Source: Microbacterium saperdae
GTDB taxonomy: Bacteria; Actinomycetota; Actinomycetes; Actinomycetales; Microbacteriaceae
NCBI RefSeq assembly: GCF_006716345.1
Contig: NZ_VFOX01000001.1
Location: forward strand, 868,001 to 932,000
Direction: 5' to 3'
Length of the DNA stretch: 64,000 bases
Made by a program: the position numbers and the translations under genes. Below the pieces are notes generated by a model. It saw nothing but the letters and a program-made list of their open reading frames with translations, had not been told where the DNA came from and did no database searches. This document shows, piece after piece, positions 8,384 to 16,904 of this stretch. Positions within the stretch are counted from its first letter, which is position 1. Each line of letters starts with the position of its first letter.

Positions 8384-9390
8384 CCAGCACGCATCCCGTC
8401 ACGCTGTTCACGGGGCAATGGGCCGACCTGCCCTTCGAGGAGGTGGCCCGGCTCGCGAGCGAGTGGGGGTACGACGGACTCGAGGTCGCCGCGTCCGGCG
8501 ACCACCTCGATCTGCAGCGCGCCGACGAGGATGAGGCCTATCTGGCCTCGCGCAGGGAGATCCTGGACCGCCATGGGCTGAAGATCTTCGCGATCTCGAA
8601 CCATCTCGCCGGCCAGGCCGTGTGCGATGCGCCGATCGACTTCCGCCACCAGGCGATCCTGCGCGACTACGTGTGGGGGGACGGCGACGCCGAGGGCGTG
8701 CGCCAGCGCGCCGCGGAAGACATGAAGCGCGCGGCCCGCGTGGCGCGCAAGCTCGACATCGACACGGTCGTCGGCTTCACGGGGTCGTCGATCTGGCCCT
8801 ACGTGGCGATGTTCCCGCCGGTGCCCGCATCGGTCATCGAAGGCGGTTTCGAGGACTTCGCCGCCCGCTGGAACCCGATCCTCGACGTGTTCGACGGCGA
8901 GGGTGTGCGCTTCGCGCACGAGGTGCATCCGGGCGAGATCGCGTACGACTACTGGTCGTCCGTGCGGGCGCTGGAGGCGATCGACCACCGCGAGGCCTTC
9001 GGGTTCAACTGGGACCCCTCGCACATGATGTGGCAGAACATCGACCCCGTCGGCTTCATCGTCGACTTCGCCGACCGGATCTACCACGTGGACTGCAAGG
9101 ACACCCGGATGCGACCGCAGAACGGCCGCGCCGGCGTGCTCGGCTCGCACCTGCCCTGGGGCGACCCGCGGCGCGGCTGGGACTTCGTCTCGACCGGGCA
9201 CGGAGACGTGCCGTGGGAGGACTCGTTCCGCGCACTCGACGCGATCGGCTACACCGGCCCCATCTCGATCGAGTGGGAGGACGCCGGCATGGACCGGTTG
9301 CACGGCGCCGCCGAGGCCGTCGGATTCGTGCGGTCGCTGCTGTGGCCGAAGCCCACCGCCTCCTTCGACGCCGCCTTCAGCAACCAGTAG
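8380..9390 (+). CDS. Sugar phosphate isomerase/epimerase family protein, CGD alpha-like
   Basis: A 336-residue TIM-barrel protein, more distant from the two upstream paralogues. Candidate metal ligands are E in [15 protein letters not shown] in [12 protein letters not shown] in IYHVDCKD and E in [11 protein letters not shown]. This set and the length resemble the sugar-isomerase-like catalytic (alpha) subunit of C-glycoside deglycosidases and related 3-keto-glycoside enzymes. The small DUF6379-type beta subunit that accompanies known C-glycoside deglycosidases is not encoded in this window. It overlaps the previous gene by four bases (ATGA). Family assignment is good; the specific reaction is inferred. 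Confidence 0.8.
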   Translation: MTSTHPVTLFTGQWADLPFEEVARLASEWGYDGLEVAASGDHLDLQRADEDEAYLASRREILDRHGLKIFAISNHLAGQAVCDAPIDFRHQAILRDYVWGDGDAEGVRQRAAEDMKRAARVARKLDIDTVVGFTGSSIWPYVAMFPPVPASVIEGGFEDFAARWNPILDVFDGEGVRFAHEVHPGEIAYDYWSSVRALEAIDHREAFGFNWDPSHMMWQNIDPVGFIVDFADRIYHVDCKDTRMRPQNGRAGVLGSHLPWGDPRRGWDFVSTGHGDVPWEDSFRALDAIGYTGPISIEWEDAGMDRLHGAAEAVGFVRSLLWPKPTASFDAAFSNQ

Positions 9391-9396
9391 GCCCGG

Positions 9397-10641
9397 GTGT
9401 TCTGGGAGCCCTTGCGGGCTCGATTCACCCGGGAAGCGCTGACCCGCTCCTTCGTCGCGCTGCGCATCCGCGACTACCGCCGATGGAGCATCGCGCAGCT
9501 GCTCTCCGGGGCGGGCGCCGCGGCCTCGCAGATCGCGATCGCCTGGCTCGTGATCGAGCTCGGCGGCGACGGCATCGCCCTCGGCGCGGTCACGGCCTGC
9601 ATGATGCTCCCCACGCTCCTGCTCGGTCCGTTCATCGGGATCCTGGTCGACCGCCACACGCGGCGCGCGGTGCTCCTCGTGACGGCGGTGGCGCAGATGC
9701 TCATCGCCGGCGTGCTCGCGGCCCTCACGTTCGGCGGGGCGTTGGAGCTGTGGATGCTGATGGCGCTCTCGCTCGCGCACGGTGTGGCCTTCGCGGCCGA
9801 CAACCCCGCCCGTCAGCTGCTGGTGATGGACATCGTCGGTCGCGAGCGGATGACGAGCGCCGTGAGCATGAACGAGGTGATCATCAACGGCGCCAGGGTC
9901 ATCGGACCCGCGATCGCCGGGGTGCTGCTCGTCGTCTCGGACGCGGGCTGGTGCTTCGTCGTGAACGTGCTGATGTTCGTGCCGTCGATCTTCGTGCTGC
10001 TGTCGCTGCGTCCGGTCGCCCCTGCCGGCCGTACGGAGCCGGCGGATTCGACCGCTGCCGCCGCGCGCCCGATCGGCGCCTGGCGATTCGCGATGCACAC
10101 ACCCGCCATCCGTGCGACGCTGCTCCTCGCCGTCTGTGCCTCCGCGTGCTACAACATCGCCGTCGTGGTGCCGCTCATCGTCGCCGATGTCTTCCATGCC
10201 GACGGCGGAACCTATGGTGCGCTCGCGGTGGCCTTCGGACTGGGCGCGCTGCCCGGTGCGTTCTTCTCCGCGACCGGTCCGACGATGCCCCGCAGCGCGG
10301 AGGTGCGGGCGATGGCCGTGGCGATGGCGGCGGCCGTGCTGCTCTCGGCCGGCGCGCCGACGCTGCCGCTGCTGTTCGTCGGCCTCGCGGCGGTGGGCAT
10401 GGTCGTGATGTGGTTCATCGCCAGGGCGAACGCCTTCGTGATGCTCTCGACGCCCACCGCGATCCGCGGACGTGTCATGGGCATCTGGGCGATGGCGTTG
10501 CCGGGATCGACCGTGGTGACAGGCCTGCTGATCGGCGGGCTCGCCGACCTCACGGACCCGCGTATCGCCTACGGCGCCGTCGGACTCGTCACCGCCCTGG
10601 TCGTCACGCTGTCGTGGCGGGGGCTGCGCTCAGCGCGTTGA
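9397..10641 (+). CDS. MFS transporter (EntS/MFS_3-like)
   Basis: A 414-residue major facilitator protein with about 12 hydrophobic segments. The loop GILVDRHTRRAVLL between helices 2 and 3 matches the MFS signature region, and a second half begins near residue 225 after a polar linker (APAGRTEPADST). It starts with GTG at 9397, six bases after the TIM-barrel gene, and ends the operon. Members of this branch are usually exporters of siderophores or small molecules. Here it may remove an aglycone or toxic product released from an imported glycoside, an inference from position only. Confidence 0.82.
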   Translation: MFWEPLRARFTREALTRSFVALRIRDYRRWSIAQLLSGAGAAASQIAIAWLVIELGGDGIALGAVTACMMLPTLLLGPFIGILVDRHTRRAVLLVTAVAQMLIAGVLAALTFGGALELWMLMALSLAHGVAFAADNPARQLLVMDIVGRERMTSAVSMNEVIINGARVIGPAIAGVLLVVSDAGWCFVVNVLMFVPSIFVLLSLRPVAPAGRTEPADSTAAAARPIGAWRFAMHTPAIRATLLLAVCASACYNIAVVVPLIVADVFHADGGTYGALAVAFGLGALPGAFFSATGPTMPRSAEVRAMAVAMAAAVLLSAGAPTLPLLFVGLAAVGMVVMWFIARANAFVMLSTPTAIRGRVMGIWAMALPGSTVVTGLLIGGLADLTDPRIAYGAVGLVTALVVTLSWRGLRSAR

Positions 10642-10660
10642 CCGAGCACAGCCCGGAGTC

Positions 10661-11632
10661 TCAGTGGTCGCGCAGGCGCACCAGGCGCTCGTGCCCGGTC
10701 TCCTCGAGCTCGGCCATGTCGTCGCGGGACTTCAGGAAGTCCGAGAACGAACGGTAGCCGAGCGCCTTCTCGCTGAACGACGGGTCCATGCGACGCATGT
10801 GCGTCTTCACGGCCGAGCTGTGCAGCCATTCGTCGGCATCGCCCTTGTCGTGCCCCAGCCGCAGGGCGCGTTCCAGCAGCTGTGTGGCCTCGCCCTGCTC
10901 ATCGAGCTTCGGCGGAGCGGCCTCCGCCGGCGCGGACTTCGCCTTGACGCGCGAGCGGCTCTTCGCCTTCGGGGCGTCCGCGGTCGTCTCCGCCGGTGCG
11001 GCCGTGGTCTCGACGGGCACCTCGGCGGCCGGGGGCGTGGCGGCCGGGGCGGGTGCCTTGACCGGCCGCACGACGCCGGACAGGGAGTCGTAGGCCTCGA
11101 ACTCGTCGCATGCGGCGGCGAGGGACTTGGCGGTGGAACCCGCGACGCCCACGCCGATCACATAGCGGCCGAGGCGCTTGCAGCGCTGCGCGAGCGGCAC
11201 GTAGTCGCTGTCGCCGGCGACGATCACCACGTGGGTGAGGTCGGGGAGGCGGAACATGTCTTCCACGGCATCCACGGCGAGGCGGATGTCGGCGCCGTTC
11301 TTGGCATAGGCCGCTGCGGGGAACAGCTGCACCAGGTCGACGGCGCGGGCCACCAGCTGGGAGCGGTAGACCGCGTTCACCGGCGATGACCAGTCCGCAT
11401 AGGCGCGGGTGAGCACCAGCGTGCCGAAGGAGGCGGCGTAGTCGATGATCGCGCCGACCTCGATCATCGCCTGGCTCAGGCGCTCGGCGACCTCGGGATC
11501 GTTGGGCTGCTCGGAGATGCGCTGACGGTCCTTGGCGTAGGCGTTGCGCCCGTGCACCCGGTCGTACCAGGAGATGACGATGTTGTCGAAGTCCAGATAG
11601 ACCGCGACGCGGGAGTCCGTGGGCTCAGCCAT
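10661..11632 (-). CDS. NYN domain protein with C-terminal LOTUS/OST-HTH-like domain
   Basis: A 323-residue protein. Residues 1-150 form an NYN (PIN-like, LabA/DUF88) domain with the acidic residues expected of a metal-dependent ribonuclease: VYLDFDNI, DIRLAVDAVEDMF and VAGDSDYVPLA. A low-complexity Ala/Pro/Glu/Lys linker runs from about 190 to 235. The last 80 residues (LLERALRLGHDKGDADEWLHSS ... YRSFSDFLK) resemble an OST-HTH/LOTUS RNA-binding domain. The likely role is RNA cleavage or RNA surveillance in the cytosol; the target is unknown. Its start overlaps the 3' end of the upstream Gfo/Idh/MocA gene by 8 bases, so the two are probably co-transcribed although functionally unrelated. Confidence 0.85.
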   Translation of the reverse strand: MAEPTDSRVAVYLDFDNIVISWYDRVHGRNAYAKDRQRISEQPNDPEVAERLSQAMIEVGAIIDYAASFGTLVLTRAYADWSSPVNAVYRSQLVARAVDLVQLFPAAAYAKNGADIRLAVDAVEDMFRLPDLTHVVIVAGDSDYVPLAQRCKRLGRYVIGVGVAGSTAKSLAAACDEFEAYDSLSGVVRPVKAPAPAATPPAAEVPVETTAAPAETTADAPKAKSRSRVKAKSAPAEAAPPKLDEQGEATQLLERALRLGHDKGDADEWLHSSAVKTHMRRMDPSFSEKALGYRSFSDFLKSRDDMAELEETGHERLVRLRDH

Positions 11633-12632
11633 TGTCGGCGTCCTCTCCGGGGTAGCGCACGCCGATCTGGCGGCGGATCTCGTCGAGGGTGCCCATGATC
11701 GCGACGCTCTCGGCGATCGGGAGGATGTCGCCCTCGAGAAGGCCCTCGCGCACGAGACGTTCCGCGGCGAGCGCCTCGTACTGCATGCCGCGTCCGTCCG
11801 CGTCGGAGGCAGGGCGACCGTCGAACTCCTCGATCACCTCGCCCTGTGGATCGATCACCCGCACGACGGAGGGGGACCACCAGTACCGCTCGATCTCGAT
11901 GCGCGCCTCGGTGCCGAGGATGACGGCGGTGTTCGGCCCTGCTGCGCGCGAGGACGACAGGCTCGTGGAGACCGCGCCGCCCTCGTGGGTCATGACGGTG
12001 GCGACCTCGGCGTCCGCGCCCGTCTCGATCAGGCGGGCGACGCTGTGCACGGAGGTGGGCGCTCCGAGGATGTCCCAGATGAACGAGAGCGGGTAGATCG
12101 CCAGGTCGAGCAGTGCGCCGCCGCCGAGCTCGAGCGCGTTCAGCCGGTGCGTGGGATCGGAGGGGAGCAGCTGCGTGTGGTCGGCGCTGACCGCGCGGAT
12201 CTCGCCGAGCGTGCCGGCGGCGATGATCTCGCGGACGCGGACCATGTGCGGCAGGTAGCGGGTCCACATCGCCTCGGTGACCAGCAGGCCGCGCTCGGCG
12301 GCGAGACGCTGCAGGTCCTCCGCCTCGGCGTGGTTGAGCGTGAAGGCCTTCTCGACCAGCACGTGCTTGCCGTGTTCGAGCGCGAGGCGCGCGTTCCGGT
12401 GGTGCATCGGATGCGGCGTGGAGACGTAGATGATGTCGACGTCGGGATCGGCCACGAGCGCCTCATAGGACGCATGCGCGTGCGGGATGTCGAAACGGTC
12501 GGCGAAGGCGTCGGCCGACTCCTGAGATCGGGAACCGACCGCCACCAGATCGATTCCTGCGGTGCGCAGATCGGATGCGAAGGCGCCGGCGATGCCGCCG
12601 GTCGCGAGGATGCCCCAACGAAGACCAGTCAT
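11625..12632 (-). CDS. Gfo/Idh/MocA family oxidoreductase
   Basis: A 335-residue NAD(P)-dependent dehydrogenase. The N-terminus WGILATGGIAGAFASDL carries the Rossmann glycine loop, followed by VEKAFTLN (equivalent of the EKP lysine motif) and a C-terminal GGGALLDLAIYPLSF block typical of the trans-dihydrodiol / glucose-fructose oxidoreductase-like subgroup. The substrate is unknown. The ATG at 12632 is chosen because a TACGCT -10 box lies 6 bases upstream and the longer open frame to 12845 has no protein-like features. It is divergent from the flavin monooxygenase at 12739. Confidence 0.87.
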   Translation of the reverse strand: MTGLRWGILATGGIAGAFASDLRTAGIDLVAVGSRSQESADAFADRFDIPHAHASYEALVADPDVDIIYVSTPHPMHHRNARLALEHGKHVLVEKAFTLNHAEAEDLQRLAAERGLLVTEAMWTRYLPHMVRVREIIAAGTLGEIRAVSADHTQLLPSDPTHRLNALELGGGALLDLAIYPLSFIWDILGAPTSVHSVARLIETGADAEVATVMTHEGGAVSTSLSSSRAAGPNTAVILGTEARIEIERYWWSPSVVRVIDPQGEVIEEFDGRPASDADGRGMQYEALAAERLVREGLLEGDILPIAESVAIMGTLDEIRRQIGVRYPGEDADNG

Positions 12633-12638
12633 CCTCTC

Positions 12639-12644
12639 AGCGTA
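12639..12644 (-). promoter_or_regulatory. -10 box, leaderless promoter
   Basis: On the minus strand TACGCT lies exactly 6 bases before the ATG at 12632, so transcription would start at the start codon. No clear -35 box is seen. Confidence 0.45.
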
Positions 12645-12725
12645 GAGGGTGCGCCCTGTGTGTCGGACTGTTGCGCTCTGTGACCTGCGACTTCGGCCCT
12701 CCTCGCCCCGGCCTCGGCGTGCTCC

Positions 12726-12731
12726 TACCGT
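12726..12731 (+). promoter_or_regulatory. -10 box, leaderless promoter
   Basis: TACCGT lies 7 bases before the ATG at 12739. There is no ribosome-binding site between them, consistent with a leaderless mRNA for the flavin monooxygenase. Confidence 0.45.
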
Positions 12732-12738
12732 GTCGGGC

Positions 12739-14124
12739 ATGACCGAACCCCTCATCGTCGGCGCCATGGTGCGCACTCTCGGCGCATACCCCTCCGGCTG
12801 GCGGCAGGACGGGGCGCACCGCGATCCCGCCGGTGACGCCGACATCCTGCGTCGGGTCGCACAGGCGGGAGAGGAAGCGGGGCTGGACTACCTCTTCTTC
12901 GGCGACTGGCTCGCGACCGGACCCGATCTCGAGTTCCGCGACCCCTATCTGCTCGCGCGCATCGACCCGGTGAGTGCGGTGCTGTTCCTCGCCGGCGTCA
13001 CCTCGCGCATCGGACTCATCGCGACGGTCAACACCACCTATGCCGACCCCTATACGACGGCGCGCTCGCTGGCGTCCCTCGACGTGCTCACGCGCGGACG
13101 CGCGGGGGTGAACCTGGTCACCGGCGCCGAGCCGCGGGCTGCGGGCAACCATGGCCGCGACGCGCACGCGGACAACGAGAACCGCTACGACCGGGCGGAG
13201 GAGTTCGTGACGGCACTCCGCCGGCTCTGGGATTCGTGGAGCGAGGATGCCTGGATCGCGGATGCCGCGCGCGGCGTGCTGATCGATCCGGACGGGCTGC
13301 GCCCCGCAGCCCTCCAGGGCGCGCACCTGGGCGTCAGCGGTCCGCTCAACGTCGCGCGGCCGCCGCAGGGGCAGATCCCGATCGTGCATGCCGGCACCTC
13401 TCCGCGTTCGCGGGCACTGGCGGCGACCGAGGCGGATCTCGCCCTGATCGCGGCGCCGACGCTGGCAGACGCGATCGAGGTGCGCAGGGTCCTGCGGGCG
13501 ATCGCCGCGGATGCCGGTCGCGACCCCGAATCGCTGAAGGTCATCGCACCCGTGCTGCCCGTGGTCGCCGACACCGACGCCGACGCGCATCGCATCGTGG
13601 AGCGCCTGCTCGCCCTCGTGCCGCTCGCCGAAGGTCATCAGCGCGATCGCACCGCGTTCCCCGCGAATCGCACGGTCGCGGCTCTCGCGGATGCGCTCTC
13701 GGTCGCGCCGGATGATCCGCTGCGCACCGCCGCGTTCGACGATGAGGTGACGGCGGACCAGGCATCTCGGCTGGGTGCGATCGGAGCCCAACTGATCGAG
13801 CGGCTGGCGCGCATCGCCGGGCTCGGCGTGGCGACGCGGCATCCGCTCACCTGGCGCCACCTGGTCGCGGCGCACGCGGTGCCGGCCGCATTCGTGGTGG
13901 GCGGCGCGGCGACCATCGCCGACCACTTCGAGACGTGGCGCGACGGGGGAGCCGCCGACGGCTTCAACGTGCTGTCGGCGTTCCAGCCGGCCCAGTTCGA
14001 GGCCTTCACCCGTCTCGCCGCCCCGGAACTGCGGCGCCGCGGACTGCTCGGACGCGAGGGCGAGACCCTGCGCGAACGTCTCGGCGTGACCGCGCAGTCG
14101 GCGCTCCAGACCGTGCGCGCGTGA
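12739..14124 (+). CDS. LLM class flavin-dependent monooxygenase (NtaA/SnaA/DszA type)
   Basis: A 461-residue luciferase-like monooxygenase of the large-subunit group that contains nitrilotriacetate, pristinamycin, dibenzothiophene sulfone and dimethyl sulfide monooxygenases. Hallmarks are GEEAGLDYLFFGDW, TTYADPYTTARSLASLDVLTRGRAGVNLVTG near residues 95-125, NENRYDRAEEFV, and QIPIVHAGTSPRSRALAA. Such enzymes use FMNH2 made by a separate reductase and O2. Just downstream is an importer operon that ends in another luciferase-like enzyme, suggesting both act on an imported S- or N-containing compound. An FMN reductase lies at 28828 but is not linked to this operon. The substrate is unknown. Confidence 0.85.
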   Translation: MTEPLIVGAMVRTLGAYPSGWRQDGAHRDPAGDADILRRVAQAGEEAGLDYLFFGDWLATGPDLEFRDPYLLARIDPVSAVLFLAGVTSRIGLIATVNTTYADPYTTARSLASLDVLTRGRAGVNLVTGAEPRAAGNHGRDAHADNENRYDRAEEFVTALRRLWDSWSEDAWIADAARGVLIDPDGLRPAALQGAHLGVSGPLNVARPPQGQIPIVHAGTSPRSRALAATEADLALIAAPTLADAIEVRRVLRAIAADAGRDPESLKVIAPVLPVVADTDADAHRIVERLLALVPLAEGHQRDRTAFPANRTVAALADALSVAPDDPLRTAAFDDEVTADQASRLGAIGAQLIERLARIAGLGVATRHPLTWRHLVAAHAVPAAFVVGGAATIADHFETWRDGGAADGFNVLSAFQPAQFEAFTRLAAPELRRRGLLGREGETLRERLGVTAQSALQTVRA

Positions 14125-14153
14125 CGCCGCATGACGTCAGGAGTCGTCCGGTG

Positions 14154-14172
14154 ACGGGCGGCGTCTGCCCGT
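14154..14172. terminator. Small hairpin between monooxygenase and importer operon
   Basis: ACGGGC (14154-14159) and GCCCGT (14167-14172) pair with a 7-base loop. No T-run follows on the plus strand. It could attenuate or end transcription from 12739; the evidence is weak. Confidence 0.25.
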
Positions 14173-14206
14173 GACGGCCCAGTCGCCGTGCTCTCCCCGC
14201 AATCCC

Positions 14207-14212
14207 TAGCGT
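14207..14212 (+). promoter_or_regulatory. -10 box upstream of importer operon
   Basis: TAGCGT is followed by a leader of about 48 bases that contains a strong ribosome site (CCAGGAGG, ending about 7 bases before the ATG at 14267). It is therefore a normal leadered promoter, unlike many others in this window. Confidence 0.35.
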
Positions 14213-14266
14213 GATCCACACCTCGCACTTCCATCCCTGCATCCCATCCCTCCAGGAGGCCCCCGC

Positions 14267-15901
14267 ATGAACCGCCGCACTGTCCGCGCCGCAGCCGTCG
14301 CCCTCCCGCTCGTGATGGCGGCGAGCCTCGCTGCCTGCGCCACCTCTCCCGCACCGGCGAACGCTCCGGCCGAGGCCGGCGACCCGATCACGGGCGGCAC
14401 GCTCACCTACCTCGAGCACCAGGCGTACACGAACCTCTACCCGCCGCAGGCCGGCTTCTACCCGAACGGCGGCGTGGTCAACAACATCGCCGCACGACTC
14501 ACCTGGCAGAACCCGGAGTCGCTCGAGATCGAGCCGTGGATCGCCACGGACTGGACAGTGAACGACGACGCGACCGAGTACACCTTCAACCTGAAGTCGG
14601 ATGTGACCTTCTCCGACGGCACTCCGCTCGACGCGGAAGCCGTGAAGAAGAACTTCGACACCTACGGGCTCGGTGATGCCGAACGAGGGCTGACGATCTC
14701 GGAGGCGATCAACAACTACGCCGGCAGCGACGTCGTCGACGAGGACACCGTGACGTTCCACTTCACGGCACCGTCTCCCGGCTTCCTGCAGGCGACGTCG
14801 ACGATCAACTCCGGTCTGCTCTCGCCCGAGACGCTCGACGGCACGATCGAGGACTTCGGCGCCGGCAACGCCGAGGAGATCATCGGCTCCGGACCCTTCA
14901 CCGTCACCGACGAGAAGCTGGGCACCGAGTACACGCTCGCCGCACGCGAGGACTACGACTGGGCGCCCGAGAGCGCGACCAACCAGGGGCGTCCGTACGT
15001 CGACGCGGTGCACGTGCTGGTCACTCCGGAAGATTCGGTCCGCATCGGATCGCTGCTCGCCGGACAGGCCGACTACGTGCGCTACGTGCAGGCGTTCGAC
15101 GAGGACCGCGTCGAGAGCGCCGGGTTCACGCTGTACGCCCCGCAGACCCGCGGCGTCAACAACTCGATCGCCCTCCGCCCGGAGAACCCGCTGCTCGGCG
15201 ACATCCGCGTGCGGCAGGCGATCATCGCGGCCGTGAACGCGCAGGAGGTCGTCGACACCCTCTTCACCGAGAACTACCCGGTGGCCACGTCGGTGCTGTC
15301 CTCGCAGGCCGTCGGATACAAGGACGAGTCGGAGCACTACGTCTACGACGCCGACAAGGCGGCCGAGCTGCTCGACGAGGCCGGATGGGTCCCCGGATCC
15401 GACGGCATCCGCGAGAAGGACGGCGAGCGCCTGTCGATCACGGTCTACGAGGCCAAGCCGCAGCCGCTGTCGAAGCAGACGCTGGAGCTGGTCGCGCAGC
15501 AGCTGGCTCAGGTCGGCGTCGAGCTCAAGGTCAAGCCGGGTGACGCCGGAAGCGCCGCGGAGGACACCCGCGACCCGCTGAAGACCGGCTTCTACCACTC
15601 GATGGTCGGACGTGCGGATCTCGACGTGATCAAGAGCCAGTACTTCACGAAGAACCGCGATGTGCTGATCTCGCAGGACGCGAAGCTCGATGAGCTGCTC
15701 CTCGCGGTGGCCTCCGAGCCCGATGCCGACAAGCGCATCGCGGCATCCCAGGCCGTACAGGACTACATCGCCGAGCAGGCGTACGTGATCCCGCTGTTCG
15801 AGGAGCCGCAGGTGTACGGCGCCGCCACCTACGTGCAGGGCGTGGCCTTCGAGTCGGTGGGTCGTCCGACCTTCTCCGGCGTCTGGCTCGCCGAGCACTG
15901 A
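14267..15901 (+). CDS. ABC transporter substrate-binding lipoprotein, family 5 (KPN_01854-like)
   Basis: A 544-residue periplasmic-type binding protein of the peptide/nickel/opine family. The signal peptide ends in the lipobox SLAAC (Cys24). The mature protein shows the family pattern GGTLTYLEHQAYTNLYPPQ, then YTFNLKSDVTFSDGTPLDAEAVKKNFD. The arrangement with two permeases, a fused ATPase, a luciferase-like monooxygenase and two AhpD/CMD-like proteins matches the conserved KPN_01854/KPN_01858 gene neighbourhood as I recall it from TIGRFAM families. The ligand is unknown, probably a small organic compound rather than a peptide. A clear AGGAGG ribosome site supports the start. Confidence 0.88.
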   Translation: MNRRTVRAAAVALPLVMAASLAACATSPAPANAPAEAGDPITGGTLTYLEHQAYTNLYPPQAGFYPNGGVVNNIAARLTWQNPESLEIEPWIATDWTVNDDATEYTFNLKSDVTFSDGTPLDAEAVKKNFDTYGLGDAERGLTISEAINNYAGSDVVDEDTVTFHFTAPSPGFLQATSTINSGLLSPETLDGTIEDFGAGNAEEIIGSGPFTVTDEKLGTEYTLAAREDYDWAPESATNQGRPYVDAVHVLVTPEDSVRIGSLLAGQADYVRYVQAFDEDRVESAGFTLYAPQTRGVNNSIALRPENPLLGDIRVRQAIIAAVNAQEVVDTLFTENYPVATSVLSSQAVGYKDESEHYVYDADKAAELLDEAGWVPGSDGIREKDGERLSITVYEAKPQPLSKQTLELVAQQLAQVGVELKVKPGDAGSAAEDTRDPLKTGFYHSMVGRADLDVIKSQYFTKNRDVLISQDAKLDELLLAVASEPDADKRIAASQAVQDYIAEQAYVIPLFEEPQVYGAATYVQGVAFESVGRPTFSGVWLAEH

Positions 15902-15917
15902 TGCACACGGATCACTG

Positions 15918-16904
15918 ATGAGTTTCGTCCTCCGACGAGCCGGGCAGGCCGCGATCGTACTGATCGCGGCCTTCACCGCCACGTTCTTCCTGCTCCAGCT
16001 GCTGCCGGGCGATGCGATCCTGATCAAGTTCTCGGATCCGAGCCTCGGCCTGTCGCCCGAGCAGCTCGACAGCATCCGCGCCACCTACGGCGCCGATCTT
16101 CCCTGGTGGGAGCAGTACGTGCACGCCGGGCTCGGCTTCCTGGCCGGCGACTTCGGGTACTCGACGCAGTTCGGCACGCCCGTGCGGACGATGCTCGCGG
16201 AGGCGCTGCCCGCCACGCTCCTGCTGGCCTCGCTCGGGCTGATCGTCGCCTTGCTGATCGCGATCCTCATCGCCGGGCTGTCCTCGCTCGCCCCGTTCGC
16301 CTGGCTGCGCGACGGACTGCGCCAGGTGCCGGGACTCTTCGTCGCCGTTCCCGTCTTCTGGCTCGGCATCCTGCTGATCCAGGTGTTCTCGTTCGGACTC
16401 GGCTGGGTGCCGATCGTCGGTGCCGATCCGGTGAGCGGCCTGATCCTGCCGGTGCTGACGCTCGCGGTGCCGATCTCCGCGCCGCTCGCCCAGGTGCTGG
16501 TGCGCGCGATCGACCAGGTGCAGGCGCAGCCGTTCATCACGGTCGTCCGCGCGAAGGGCGCGCCTCCGCTCTGGGTGCTCACGCGGTCGGTCGCCCGCAA
16601 CGCGACCCTGCCCACGCTGACGATCGCGGGTGTGCTGTTCGGCGAGCTCGTCGGCGGAGCGGTCGTGACCGAGACCGTGTTCGGGCGTACCGGCATCGGG
16701 CGCCTCACCGAGCAGGCCGTGTCGAACCAGGACATCCCGGTGCTGCAGGGCGTGGTCCTGCTCTCTGCGCTCGGGTTCGTGCTGATCAGCTTCGCGGTGG
16801 ACCTCGTCACACCGCTCATCGATCCGCGGCAGCGCCGTGTCGCACGCGTTTCCGCCCCGACCGCTCCCGCGAAGACGACGACCCTCCAGGAGGTGTCGGC
16901 ATGA
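15918..16904 (+). CDS. ABC transporter permease (DppB/NikB type)
   Basis: A 328-residue membrane permease with the family start FVLRRAGQAAIVLIAAFTATFFLLQLLPGD-like pattern, and the EAA-type cytoplasmic loop ITVVRAKGAPPLWVLTRSVARN. About six membrane spans are predicted. It follows the binding protein by 16 bases and overlaps the next permease by ATGA, so translation is coupled. It forms the channel together with the 16901 product. Confidence 0.9.
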   Translation: MSFVLRRAGQAAIVLIAAFTATFFLLQLLPGDAILIKFSDPSLGLSPEQLDSIRATYGADLPWWEQYVHAGLGFLAGDFGYSTQFGTPVRTMLAEALPATLLLASLGLIVALLIAILIAGLSSLAPFAWLRDGLRQVPGLFVAVPVFWLGILLIQVFSFGLGWVPIVGADPVSGLILPVLTLAVPISAPLAQVLVRAIDQVQAQPFITVVRAKGAPPLWVLTRSVARNATLPTLTIAGVLFGELVGGAVVTETVFGRTGIGRLTEQAVSNQDIPVLQGVVLLSALGFVLISFAVDLVTPLIDPRQRRVARVSAPTAPAKTTTLQEVSA

